Position numbers and translations under genes: made by a program
In this document: piece after piece, positions 17,920 to 26,970 of the stretch
Layout: the number at the start of each line of letters is the position of its first letter
Numbering within the stretch: the stretch's first letter is position 1
Notes under the pieces: generated by a model
The model's input: the letters and a program-made list of their open reading frames with translations, nothing else
Told to the model about the DNA's origin: nothing
Databases searched by the model: none
NCBI GenBank assembly: GCA_029256185.1
Contig: JAQSYI010000017.1
Span: 62,001 to 126,000, forward strand
Direction: 5' to 3'
DNA: 64,000 bases
From: Paenibacillaceae bacterium
GTDB lineage: Bacteria > Bacillota > Bacilli > Paenibacillales > NBRC-103111

Positions 17920-20052
17920 CTATAATCCGAAATTGAAATGATAATGGTTGATATAATCAAAGGCGGTGCCTCTCTCCTCCGGGCGGAGAACGCGTTCCTC
18001 CGGCCTTGCGGAAAACCAGTCATAGAAGGCGAGCGTAGCCTTATGCATGTATTCTATATCAAATTTATGGTCCAGGCTATACCAATTGGCAAATTTGCCG
18101 TGCTCAGCCAGTCTTCTCTGTTCCAGTATGACCTGAAGAGCCTGTGCCCCATGGAGAATCCGTTCCGCATTTCCAGGATCATAGCGATCCTGATCGGCCT
18201 TCACCGCCTGAATGATTTGCAGCGCCCATATGGACATTCCCTCCATAATAACCGCCTGCACCAGCAGATTATCGGAAACGAAGGTTCTCTCCCAGCCTGC
18301 AAGTGTACTGCAGAGCTTCTCCAGACTGCTCCGGACAGCGGTCCAATTCCCGCAGCATTTCGCCAGCTCGGAGGGGTATACTTCATTGTTCAGCTTGGTT
18401 TGTGCGGCTATGGCGCTGCGGTCTTCTGCGGAGAGGGGCTGATCCGGGTACAAGGTGGCCACATGCTCCAGATCATAACGGTGCCACAGCCCCTTGGGAT
18501 ACTTGTCCAGACAGCGGATGCCCGCCTCGCGCAATTCCCCGTCAAGCCAGCCGCAATAATGTCCTGCTTCCTCACTGTCCCCCTCCATCGGCAGATACGA
18601 GGCGAAGAATTGCTCATAAGCTCCGAGCAGCTGCTCTCCCTTCGTATCCATGATGGTATTGCACCAGTCCTTCATGCCTTCTGCTGCGGGCCTCCGCACA
18701 CCTTCAAAGGCGAATTTGGCGAACATGCCTGTTCCCAGCACAACCTCCCGGAGATTCTGCACATTGGACAGCGCATATGCGGTATCCCCTTTATCGGCCA
18801 CCTGCTGCAGCAGCCTTCGGATTTTTTCCGGATGATGACCTTGGGCCACATGAGGTCCCCGGTAATAAAAGCCGTTGTGATGATATACCCCGTACCCTCT
18901 GTCCTTCTTCCTCGGCACCAGCGCGAAATCCGTGTTCATCTCCTGCCGGGCGGGAACATTGGCGAAGACGATAATCACGTTATCCGGCACCTTCAGATAA
19001 CCCTCCCGGTACAGCATGGCTCCTTCCATCCACAGCGTCATCGTGGCAGGAGGGGCTTCCACTCCCGTCTCCTCCGAGATGATGCCAAGCTGATGGGCCA
19101 ATGCTCCGGAAATCAGCTTTCCTGCCGCCTCCATGCTCTGGGGAACGGAAGGGTCGCTTTTCCATACGGCCCGGTCCACATCCCCGCGAAGCCCTACCTG
19201 CCAGATGACATTCTTGTACTTGGCCCATTTTCTGACATAATGCCGCCAGATTTCATCGAACACCTCCGGTCTGCTGTAATAGGAAGGTTGCTCTTCCCGG
19301 CCCTGCGCTTTGAAGTAATTCCGGAATGCGAAGTGGGACACTCCCAAAGGCTCGATATGATGCTGCGAAATATACAACCCTCTGCCGGTGATGCGTCTGA
19401 TTGTTTCCTCATCCTCCGGGCAATCGATATCCTGAAAGGAGGAGGGAATCAGGAAATTCACCCGGTTGCGCAACGCGGCCTCAATGATTTCATCTATTGT
19501 CCGGTGGTTCATGATCCTGCTGTAGAACAGGTAGTCTACCGGGCGGGTGCCCGCCGGCTCCCGCCAACCGGTGATAAAGTCCTCGTCGTTAAAAAACCAG
19601 CCCCGGTACGTGAACAGGGGAGAAGCGGAGAGGGGGGACGCCGGAATGCTTACGGAGTCCGCCTGCTTGCAGGGAGCGCCCAGAAAGGAGGCAAAGGGAT
19701 TGAGTCCCAGTATCTTTTCACTGATAGCATAAATACCCCACAAGGCGCCCAGATGGTCCGTGCCCATGATCGTCAGTATCCTGGAGCTGCTGTCGACCGT
19801 ATAGGCGTATTGCTCTCTCAGGAGCGGCTTTCCGTTCACGGGCCCGTCCAGCAGTTCTCCTGTATCATCAATAATGATACAACGGCATTCCCCGATAATT
19901 GGGCCGCCCCCTTCTTCCACTGCCGCCAGGCAGCCGATGCAATCTGCCAAGTCCCTTGCCAGATCCTGCGCTGCGGACAATAAGGCGGGAGCATGCAAAG
20001 ACTGCCGATTCACTTGAATAATCACCCTTGAGCCTCTATCCAATGTAAACAT
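17920..20052 (-). CDS. GH115-family glycosidase (alpha-glucuronidase type)
   Basis: About 710 aa, resembling glycoside hydrolase family 115, which removes (methyl)glucuronic acid side chains from xylan or arabinogalactan. Landmarks in order are an N-terminal ILTIMGTDHLGALWGIYAIS segment, YRGWFFNDEDFITGW, the ISQHHIEPLGVSHFAF stretch (GH115 T-S-H-H-E-P), QVGLRGDVDRAVW (G-x-R-G-D) and YHHNGFYYRGP. Three ATGs follow TAGGAGG; the third (20052) has the right 6-bp spacing. There is no signal peptide, so it acts on imported oligosaccharides. It begins 61 bp after the FAD oxidoreductase. Family placement is motif-based; known members are often longer. Confidence 0.75.
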   Translation of the reverse strand: MFTLDRGSRVIIQVNRQSLHAPALLSAAQDLARDLADCIGCLAAVEEGGGPIIGECRCIIIDDTGELLDGPVNGKPLLREQYAYTVDSSSRILTIMGTDHLGALWGIYAISEKILGLNPFASFLGAPCKQADSVSIPASPLSASPLFTYRGWFFNDEDFITGWREPAGTRPVDYLFYSRIMNHRTIDEIIEAALRNRVNFLIPSSFQDIDCPEDEETIRRITGRGLYISQHHIEPLGVSHFAFRNYFKAQGREEQPSYYSRPEVFDEIWRHYVRKWAKYKNVIWQVGLRGDVDRAVWKSDPSVPQSMEAAGKLISGALAHQLGIISEETGVEAPPATMTLWMEGAMLYREGYLKVPDNVIIVFANVPARQEMNTDFALVPRKKDRGYGVYHHNGFYYRGPHVAQGHHPEKIRRLLQQVADKGDTAYALSNVQNLREVVLGTGMFAKFAFEGVRRPAAEGMKDWCNTIMDTKGEQLLGAYEQFFASYLPMEGDSEEAGHYCGWLDGELREAGIRCLDKYPKGLWHRYDLEHVATLYPDQPLSAEDRSAIAAQTKLNNEVYPSELAKCCGNWTAVRSSLEKLCSTLAGWERTFVSDNLLVQAVIMEGMSIWALQIIQAVKADQDRYDPGNAERILHGAQALQVILEQRRLAEHGKFANWYSLDHKFDIEYMHKATLAFYDWFSARPEERVLRPEERGTAFDYINHYHFNFGL

Positions 20053-20113
20053 CATCATCCTCCTACAGTACCCGCTCTTGGGGAATCCGGTCTGCCATTC
20101 CGGTCTGCTGCAT

Positions 20114-21664
20114 CTATTCCGACTGCAGAATGGTGACATGCTTCTTGCGGTTGAACTCGGGATTCTGGTAGCGGTCCTCCAAGTCGGCGCCGGCGCCTTC
20201 AAGCCCCGGAATGCTGCGGAACCTCTGTCCCAGATTCACCTTGCTGGCGATCAGCTCCTGCTGCAGCGCCACACGGTCCACCAGCCTGGGGGCAACCTTC
20301 TCCTTCAGGGAGATGGCCGTTGCCGTTCCTGCCGCTTCCCCCATGGTGAAGCAGGCCATCACGAGGCGGGCGCCGGACTGGGCATTCACATCGGAGGACA
20401 GATTCCGTCCGGCCATCAGCAGATTATCGATGCGGACGGGGACCAGACAGCGGTAAGGAATATCGTAGTACCCGTTATTTTCGAATTGGGCCGTTTCCGC
20501 CGTTTGCCCATGCACATTGACCACCTGCTTGCCGTTCGGTGGAGGCGTTGTTGTGCCGAAGCCCATGGCGTTGCAGATCACATATTCCTTTTCGCCGTTG
20601 ATTTCCATTTCTGCCCATTTGATATTGCCCGGACCGTCGTAATTATGCACATCATAACCATGGGAACTGATGCACACCACATCATCGAACTTTCTCAGAT
20701 GGGCGATATCGCTTCCGGTCAGCACGTATTCCCCCACGATCCTCCGGCTTTCCCGCACGCCCAGCAGAGAGGCGGTATAGCTGAGGTAGGATTGGCCGAA
20801 GCCGGGGATGTTCCTCTTGATAAACCTGGAGATAAAGTCCACCTGCTCCCTTCCCTCGATGTACATCCGGGTCAGGTCGGCGGTATCCGCCGGGTAACAA
20901 TTGCGGGAGTGGGCAAAGCAGATGCTCACCTCGTCCATGCCGCAATGCTGCGGACGTCCCGGAAGATGCGTAATCCAGTTCAGATGATTATCCACCTCAT
21001 AAGGGAGCCCCCCGTTCGACAAAGCCTGTCTGATGACTTTGATCCACTTGGGATCTTCCTTCTTCACCTGGGAATCGAGATACTTATCCCAATCCACTCC
21101 CCCCAGAATGAATTCCAATGAGCAGCCCTGGCTCATGCCGTCCTCCGCTCTTCCCTGGATCAGCTCGGCTCCGGCATAGAAGCCCACATCCGAATCGCCG
21201 GTGCAATCTACGACTCGCTTCGCCAATACAGCCTGCCGGCCGGTTTTGGTCTGAATGACAACCCCCGCTATGGCGTCGCCTTCCATGATGCAATCGGCTA
21301 TCTGCGTAACCAGCAATACATCGCAGTTATACTTGCGGATCATCCGGTCCAGCACCAGCTTATGCTTTTCCGGGTCCGTATTCCGGTGCCAGAGCGCATC
21401 GATCTGCTCCAGTTCCTCGAACATCTCCAGCCCCAGACCGGAGACAAAGTCCAGCGGAATATTGACCAGCCCCATGGTGGCCAGACCTCCCAGCGCTGAT
21501 GTTGCTTCGATGAGCAAGGTCCTCCAGCCGCGCTTGCCGATGGCCATGGCAGCTGCAACCCCTGCAACGCCGCCGCCCGCCACAACCGCGTCATACTCTC
21601 CGTAGACAGGCAGCCTCTTCTCCTTCACCCAAATTTCCCCATCTTCGTTTCTCCATTCCATCAT
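20114..21664 (-). CDS. FAD-dependent oxidoreductase (FAD_oxidored type)
   Basis: A 516-aa flavoprotein. The N-terminal dinucleotide fold YDAVVAGGGVAGVAAAMA binds FAD; LLIEATSALGGLATMG and CTGDSDVGFYAGA complete the cofactor site, and the C-terminal GRNLSSDVNAQSGARLVM with GEAAGTATA closes it. Proteins of this kind (PF12831) occur beside carbohydrate genes, with no firm general substrate. The ATG at 21664 has CGGAGGT 6 bp upstream, and its ATGA overlaps the ferredoxin stop, which points to translational coupling. The obvious inference is that the ferredoxin supplies or accepts its electrons. Oxidation or reduction of a sugar or uronate from the GH115 reaction is a guess. Confidence 0.82.
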   Translation of the reverse strand: MMEWRNEDGEIWVKEKRLPVYGEYDAVVAGGGVAGVAAAMAIGKRGWRTLLIEATSALGGLATMGLVNIPLDFVSGLGLEMFEELEQIDALWHRNTDPEKHKLVLDRMIRKYNCDVLLVTQIADCIMEGDAIAGVVIQTKTGRQAVLAKRVVDCTGDSDVGFYAGAELIQGRAEDGMSQGCSLEFILGGVDWDKYLDSQVKKEDPKWIKVIRQALSNGGLPYEVDNHLNWITHLPGRPQHCGMDEVSICFAHSRNCYPADTADLTRMYIEGREQVDFISRFIKRNIPGFGQSYLSYTASLLGVRESRRIVGEYVLTGSDIAHLRKFDDVVCISSHGYDVHNYDGPGNIKWAEMEINGEKEYVICNAMGFGTTTPPPNGKQVVNVHGQTAETAQFENNGYYDIPYRCLVPVRIDNLLMAGRNLSSDVNAQSGARLVMACFTMGEAAGTATAISLKEKVAPRLVDRVALQQELIASKVNLGQRFRSIPGLEGAGADLEDRYQNPEFNRKKHVTILQSE

Positions 21665-21861
21665 GCCTGTACCTCCGTTTTTTCCGTTTTTCTGATGGCT
21701 TCCGAAGCGCAATTCCTTGCGCATCTGCCGCAGCCGGTACAGTGTCTGCCATCGATCCGGGCACCTGTCTGCTCCATGGCTATAGCACCTGCCGGACATT
21801 CATACAGACACATGCCGCAGAGTGTACAGCCACCCGTCACCGCATACACAAATTTGGCCAT
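21661..21861 (-). CDS. Small 2[4Fe-4S] ferredoxin
   Basis: A 66-aa electron carrier with two cluster motifs: Cys12, 15, 18, 22 (C-T-L-C-G-M-C with C-P) and Cys41, 44, 47, 51 (C-T-G-C-G-R-C, then C). Length and spacing are those of bacterial 8-Fe ferredoxins. AAGGAGG lies 7 bp before the ATG. It is the first gene of the operon, and its TGA overlaps the FAD oxidoreductase start by four bases. In the 261-bp leader a TATAGT box lacks a good -35, suggesting an activator-dependent promoter, possibly under the PocR/AraC protein. Confidence 0.93.
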   Translation of the reverse strand: MAKFVYAVTGGCTLCGMCLYECPAGAIAMEQTGARIDGRHCTGCGRCARNCASEAIRKTEKTEVQA

Positions 21862-22020
21862 AACCGCGCCTCCTTGGATCTGCCTTTGCCGCTTTAATCT
21901 GCTTAACCTTTATGGCACTCTCACTATACCATGAGCAATTCCTCAGGCTGGAGAACAGATTTGACGGATTCTTAGCACGAATGTGACTGGAATAATCGTA
22001 CATAACTATTCATGCAGAAA

Positions 22021-22048
22021 TCCCCGAATCTCTGGAGAAACGGGGATC
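22021..22048 (-). terminator. Possible terminator of the alpha-mannosidase
   Basis: ATCCCCG and CGGGGAT form a 7-bp stem with a 14-nt loop, 75 bp past the mannosidase stop; on the minus strand only a short T-rich tail follows. The rest of the gap up to the ferredoxin gene shows nothing else clear. Confidence 0.4.
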
Positions 22049-22122
22049 TGGCGCAAGCCTGTTTATTGGGTTGAGTACAGGGATATTGGAAGCTTAACCG
22101 GCCCCGGACTTGCCGTCAAACA

Positions 22123-25100
22123 TCAGCTCCGGTCAGCGTTAAGCCTGAAGGTAAGCACTTCATACGGGTTGATGCGGAATGCTGCTGCACCGTCTTGAAC
22201 AGAGATGCTGTGTCCAGTGGCTTCTTCCATCAGGTCCGTCTCCGCCAATTTTCCTTGACCCGCTGGCAGGAATGCTCCTTCGCCCAGATGAATAACCCCC
22301 GCTTCGCGGCCGCCTGATGATTCATACAGCCGGAGGATTACTCCCTGGCCGTCCTCTGCCACCTTCAAACTATCCAGCACCGTGCAATTGACGGACAGAC
22401 TGAGGAACGAGCCGGTGGAGGGAAGGCCGCTGTTATGCGCGGAAACCGGCACTGCCACAACGGGATGGTTCAGCTCATAGCCCTCCCGTACTACGCCGGC
22501 AGTGCGCCAGTCTCCCTGATGCGGATAGATGGAATACACAAATTCATGTACGCCCCGGTCACAGGATGCATCCGGCCAGCGCGGCGAACGCAGCAGCGAC
22601 AGCCTCATCACATTGCCCTTGATGTCATAGCCGTACTTGCAATCGTTCAGCAGACTGATTCCGTAACCCCCTTCGGACAGATCGGCCCACCGGTGTCCGC
22701 ACACCTCGAACTGTGCCTGCTCCCAGCTGGTGTTGGTGTGGGTAGGCCGTTCAATACTGCCGAAGGGAATCTCGTAGGTTGCCTTGCTTGCGAGAATCCG
22801 CACGGGAAAAGCCGCCTTCAACAGCTTATGGGTTTCCTGCCAGTCCACCCGTGTCCGGAAATCCACCCGTGCGCTATGGTGGTGCAAGAGAATATCCTGC
22901 TCCACAACGGACTTGCCGAGACGCCATTTCATGCGCAGAATATCCAGGGTTTTGCCGCTGTACGCAACCTCAGAGGCAACAAGCTCTGCCTCCTCCGCAG
23001 GCTGGCTGTCAAACTGGGGATCAATATCCCATGCATCCCATACCGTAGGGCGGTCATGGAACAGCTGCAGATGATTGGCGGCTTGCCCGGGCTCCACTAA
23101 TTCCCGCCCGTTTTCCTTATCCACCCAGCTTGTTATTCTTCCCGCTTCATCGAAGAGCAGCCGCCAGCGGACCGTCTCCCAACTCCCGGTTAAGCGCTCC
23201 GCTTGGGTGGAGCCGTGGTCGGGAGCAGCGCCGTCTTGTGACTTGGGCCGCAGCCATACGGTCTTATACCCCATCGCCGGAACCCCTCCCGTTTTTACAT
23301 GAAGCACATAGGATTGGCCGTTATCCGAGGAAACCAGATCCGATTCCAGCTCCGCTCCCGCTTCATCATATACCGTCATTTCCTCCAGTTCCCGGCCGCC
23401 GCGGATTTCCGCCAGATCCCCCCGCTCCCAGGAGAGACTGTTGAACAGCACCACCGGCTGGCCATGTCCTTCTGTGGATATGTGCCGGACCAGCCGGCTC
23501 AGACCGGTTTGAAGAGCTTCATCCCCGCAAGCAAACACTTCATTATAGTGCTGCTCCGATTTGCTGTACACCTCGCTGATGGAGGTCCCGGGAATGATGT
23601 CGTGAAACTGGTTCAGCAGAAGCAGCTTCCAGCCTTTGGCGAGAGTCTCCCGCTGCAGCTCAGCCGCCTCCTTAAGCTCTGCCGCTCCCGCCAATACGGA
23701 CAGCGCGTTCCAGACCTCCGCCTCCCGGTACAGCACCTCCGCTTTCCGATTAAACCGTTTGTTGCGCCCGTGGGTGGTATAGGTGCCTCTGTGCAGCTCC
23801 AGATACATATCCCCCGTCCACCGTGGCAGCTTGGGAGAAGCTTGGGCAACTCCATCGAAAAATTCATGAGCCGTGCTGAAGCGGCAGGAGGGCAAACCCG
23901 GCAGATTTTCCGAACGTTCCACGTACTCCAGCATTTCCCTGGTTACGCCGCCGCCTCCATCTCCAAACCCATATAACAGCATCTGTTCCGGATGAGCCGT
24001 CTTTTGGCGGAAGCTGTCCCAATGCTCCCCGATATCGGCAGACAGCGTATTTTCATTCAAGCCATGGTTCAGGAAGGAGAGAATGGAGGTTCCGTCAATG
24101 CCGGTCCAATAGAACAGATCATACGGAAACGGATTGGTGTCGTTCCAGTTCATCTTGGAGGTCATGAAATAATCCACTCCGGATTTCTTCAGAAGCTGGG
24201 GCAGGGAGGCGCAATAACCGAAGGTGTCCGGGAGCCATTCCACCCGGGAATTTCTGCCGAACTCCTCCTGATAGAAGCGTCTTCCATACAGCAGTTGTCT
24301 GACCAGCGACTCCCCTGACGGAATGTTGAGGTCCGGCTCCACCCACATGCCACCTACCAGCTCCCAGCGCCCTTCGGCAATCCGCTCCTTGATCTTCATA
24401 TACAACTCGGGGTAATGCTCTTTCACGTACGCATACAGCTGGGGCTGGCTTTGAGAATAGCGGTATTCGGGGTATTGCTCCATCAGCGTGCATACGGTGG
24501 AGAAGGTTCTGCTGCTTTTGCGCACCGTTTCCTTCAGGGGCCACAGCCATGCCAGATCGATATGGGACTGCCCCACCATATGCATGACGGCCCCGCTTAT
24601 TCCCCCGGTGCTCTCGGCAAGCCTGCGGCGGATTTTCTCCTCCGTTTGACTCACGCGGCCGTGGTCAAGCAGAAGCTCCTCCTCGCCACCGGGCAGCTCC
24701 AGCATGGCTTCCTGCAGAATTTGGATCATCCTGATCCGCTCCATATCCCCCTCGGGCAGACGCTTGACCCCCTCCCAACAGACCGTCACCGTGTAATAGA
24801 GACTCTCCACTGCCGTGTTCACCGCAACAAGCCTGGCATCCTGAAAATGGACGGGAGGCGAGACGGCATCCACTTGTCTGTTGAGATGGTCCTCCTGCAA
24901 CGGCGGAACATGATACAGCTCCACCATTACCGAGAACTCCCCGTCAGCCGCCAGCTGTCCGGAGAGGGGGACAAAGCTTCTGTTCTTGTCCAGGCCATGA
25001 TACGGCATGCCATTGACCGAGAGAAGCCCTTCTCCTCCGGCAAGGAAAACCAACCCCGTCTTTTCTTGCTGCCAGCCTGCCGGAACAACCACCCTTTTCT

Positions 25101-25296
25101 CCAAAAACAGCGTCTCTCCAGGCGTACTGTCCAGTCCGTGGGGAGATACCGTCTCCGTACCCTCCTTATGAATATATTCCCCCTCTTCCACATAGACGGC
25201 CCGCCTGCAGGACCAATCGTGAAGCTCTACACTTTCCTTCCACCGGTTGGCATGAAGCTGTTCAATGAAACGTTGGATTCTTTTGGCAAACGCCAT
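22123..25296 (-). CDS. GH38 alpha-mannosidase
   Basis: A 1057-aa zinc-dependent alpha-mannosidase of family 38, cytoplasmic by lack of a signal peptide. After an N-terminal beta domain (about 1-230), the catalytic domain carries zinc ligands His245 and Asp247 (GQSHIDLAWLWP) and the nucleophile Asp357 in EWLPDTFGYC, with WVEPDLNIPSGE between. An antiparallel beta sandwich follows to the C-terminus. The ATG at 25296 has GGAGGA 7 bp upstream; the in-frame TTG at 25311 is less likely. It releases mannose from alpha-mannosides, perhaps from imported yeast mannan or N-glycan fragments. It is divergent from the GntR/LacI repressor at 25647 and shares an operator motif with it. Confidence 0.95.
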   Translation of the reverse strand: MAFAKRIQRFIEQLHANRWKESVELHDWSCRRAVYVEEGEYIHKEGTETVSPHGLDSTPGETLFLEKRVVVPAGWQQEKTGLVFLAGGEGLLSVNGMPYHGLDKNRSFVPLSGQLAADGEFSVMVELYHVPPLQEDHLNRQVDAVSPPVHFQDARLVAVNTAVESLYYTVTVCWEGVKRLPEGDMERIRMIQILQEAMLELPGGEEELLLDHGRVSQTEEKIRRRLAESTGGISGAVMHMVGQSHIDLAWLWPLKETVRKSSRTFSTVCTLMEQYPEYRYSQSQPQLYAYVKEHYPELYMKIKERIAEGRWELVGGMWVEPDLNIPSGESLVRQLLYGRRFYQEEFGRNSRVEWLPDTFGYCASLPQLLKKSGVDYFMTSKMNWNDTNPFPYDLFYWTGIDGTSILSFLNHGLNENTLSADIGEHWDSFRQKTAHPEQMLLYGFGDGGGGVTREMLEYVERSENLPGLPSCRFSTAHEFFDGVAQASPKLPRWTGDMYLELHRGTYTTHGRNKRFNRKAEVLYREAEVWNALSVLAGAAELKEAAELQRETLAKGWKLLLLNQFHDIIPGTSISEVYSKSEQHYNEVFACGDEALQTGLSRLVRHISTEGHGQPVVLFNSLSWERGDLAEIRGGRELEEMTVYDEAGAELESDLVSSDNGQSYVLHVKTGGVPAMGYKTVWLRPKSQDGAAPDHGSTQAERLTGSWETVRWRLLFDEAGRITSWVDKENGRELVEPGQAANHLQLFHDRPTVWDAWDIDPQFDSQPAEEAELVASEVAYSGKTLDILRMKWRLGKSVVEQDILLHHHSARVDFRTRVDWQETHKLLKAAFPVRILASKATYEIPFGSIERPTHTNTSWEQAQFEVCGHRWADLSEGGYGISLLNDCKYGYDIKGNVMRLSLLRSPRWPDASCDRGVHEFVYSIYPHQGDWRTAGVVREGYELNHPVVAVPVSAHNSGLPSTGSFLSLSVNCTVLDSLKVAEDGQGVILRLYESSGGREAGVIHLGEGAFLPAGQGKLAETDLMEEATGHSISVQDGAAAFRINPYEVLTFRLNADRS

Positions 25297-25317
25297 GTCT
25301 GATTCCTCCAATTAAAG

Positions 25318-25334
25318 TTGTATAATTGTATATA
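25318..25334. promoter_or_regulatory. Operator motif in the alpha-mannosidase promoter
   Basis: TTGTATAATTGTATATA matches 16 of 17 bases of the motif at 25597 before the repressor gene. It lies 22-38 bp upstream of the mannosidase ATG, just ahead of the ribosome binding site. A small palindrome ATACA-T-TGTAT (25348-25358) is nearby. Nothing else was recognised in 25359-25596. Confidence 0.65.
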
Positions 25335-25596
25335 TTTAAATTCAATTATACATTGTATTATACATGTTTGAAGACTATCCGTAAACAACCAAGACTGAAC
25401 TCCCAAGGCCGCTCCCTGGCACCGAGAGTCCGGTCAGCAGCCCGGCATTCACCTGAACTTCCTGCAAGAACCGCGGCACATCCTTCCTTTTATCGCAACC
25501 CTTTCTCTGTTGGCTGATCTTCCCGGGTTCATTCATGGGTCTCCGTTCGCCAATCTCTTCTTTGCGGCAGAACTCCTTTACTTTAAGCCGCTTAAC

Positions 25597-25613
25597 TTGT
25601 ATAGTTGTATATA
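25597..25613. promoter_or_regulatory. Operator motif and -10 box before the GntR/LacI regulator
   Basis: TTGTATAGTTGTATATA is the second copy of the shared motif. It overlaps a perfect TATAAT (25610-25615), 32 bp before the regulator ATG, as expected for autorepression. Confidence 0.65.
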
Positions 25614-25646
25614 ATGATCCATTACACTCTGATGCGAGGTAATCCG

Positions 25647-26861
25647 ATGAAACAACCGGCCAAACGAGTTCCCATCTATCTGCAAATTCGCCAATACCTT
25701 ATCGGACAGATCCGCCAAGGATTCTGGAAGGCAGGCGACCGCCTTCCCTCGGAGAATGAACTGGCCCATACCTTTCAGGGAAGCCGGATTACCGTGAAGC
25801 AAGCTCTGACCGCTTTGGTGGAGGAAGGGGCGGTTTACCGGGTTCAGGGCAAGGGAAGTTTTGTGGCGGAAGGTGCAGCGGAGCTGCTTCAGGGGATTAG
25901 CGGCGAAAGCCAGGGCTCCGGCTTACCCCCTTCCGCCCAGTCTGCCCAGTCCGCTTATTCCATCCTGTCCTCCCCCTCCTTGCCCGGCGGCCCCAGCTTG
26001 ATGGAAGCAGGCTTATCCGCACCTCCGCTAATCGCTTTTATCATCCAGAATACATTGGGCTCCATCTGCTCCGATCTGCTTCTGGGCATTGAAGAAGCAG
26101 CCACAGATGGGGGCTGCCGGGTCTTGTTTATGAACGCCCGGGATTCCCGGGAGCGGGAGTCTGCCATGCTGCAGGAGGCGGTCCAAAGCGGCGCCAAAGG
26201 CATTATCTTATTCCCCGTTCATGGAGAAACCTATAACGAGGAGGTGCTTCGTCTGACCATGGAGCATTATCCGATCGTTGTACTGGACCGGTACTTGCGC
26301 GGGGTGGAAACCAACTGCGTCTGCTCGGACAACCATAAGGGCACTTATCTGGCCGTCTCCCATCTGATCGGCAAGGGGCACCGGAGAATCGGCTGCGTCT
26401 CCTCCCCGGTCCTGGGCACCACCTCATTGGAGGACCGGCTCCACGGCTATGAGCAGGCCTTGGCCGATCACGGTATTCCCGTGGACCATGCCGCCATGCT
26501 GTTCAATCCTGCTCCTGAAGCCATCGCCGACTTTCTGCACACCCGGACAGCCCTGACCGCCCTCGTGGCCTTCGACAGTGTGCACGGCGGCATGGTGATG
26601 AAAGCGGCAGAGCAAGCAGGCATCCGGATTCCCGAGGATCTTTCCCTGGTGGCATTCGACGATTATCCGTTCGCAGAATTGTTCAAGGTTCTGCCTACGG
26701 TCATTGTTCAGCCCTTCCGGGAGATCGGGCAAGCAGCCGCACAGCTTCTCATGGAGCTCATCTCCTCCCCCGGGGCAGAGCGCAGACGGGTCACCCTGCC
26801 GGTGCAACTGATTGAGCGAAGCTCAACAGGCCCGCTCCCTACCCGCTCCCGCCGGGAATAG
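25647..26861 (+). CDS. GntR-type repressor with LacI-like sugar-sensing domain (AraR-like)
   Basis: A 404-aa chimeric regulator. Residues 1-70 are a GntR winged helix (IYLQIRQYLIGQI, DRLPSENELA, GKGSF). After a Pro/Ser-rich linker, residues about 125-395 form a LacI/periplasmic-binding fold (LIAFIIQNTLGSICSDLL, GHRRIGCVS, FDSVHGGMVMKAAEQAGIRIPEDL). This architecture is that of the arabinose repressor AraR, but the divergent target here is an alpha-mannosidase, so the effector is more likely mannose or a mannoside. The ATG at 25647 follows CGAGGT with 6-bp spacing; upstream in-frame starts lack a site. The shared operators at 25318 and 25597 are its probable targets. Confidence 0.9.
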   Translation: MKQPAKRVPIYLQIRQYLIGQIRQGFWKAGDRLPSENELAHTFQGSRITVKQALTALVEEGAVYRVQGKGSFVAEGAAELLQGISGESQGSGLPPSAQSAQSAYSILSSPSLPGGPSLMEAGLSAPPLIAFIIQNTLGSICSDLLLGIEEAATDGGCRVLFMNARDSRERESAMLQEAVQSGAKGIILFPVHGETYNEEVLRLTMEHYPIVVLDRYLRGVETNCVCSDNHKGTYLAVSHLIGKGHRRIGCVSSPVLGTTSLEDRLHGYEQALADHGIPVDHAAMLFNPAPEAIADFLHTRTALTALVAFDSVHGGMVMKAAEQAGIRIPEDLSLVAFDDYPFAELFKVLPTVIVQPFREIGQAAAQLLMELISSPGAERRRVTLPVQLIERSSTGPLPTRSRRE

Positions 26862-26970
26862 GGACACTCTGTGAAACAGCGCTACCTTGGAGCATCTATG
26901 ATATGCAGCCTCTATCCCGAGAAAGAAAAATGGTTTCCTTGTTAGTTATAGAGAGGAGCGTGCTTGTCTT

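Noticed and set aside
17938-19983. A 681-aa open frame on the + strand opposite the GH115 gene
   Set aside because: It is the antisense shadow of a recognisable enzyme gene and shows no motif of its own; similar long shadows occur opposite the beta-helix genes (for example 8103-9632).
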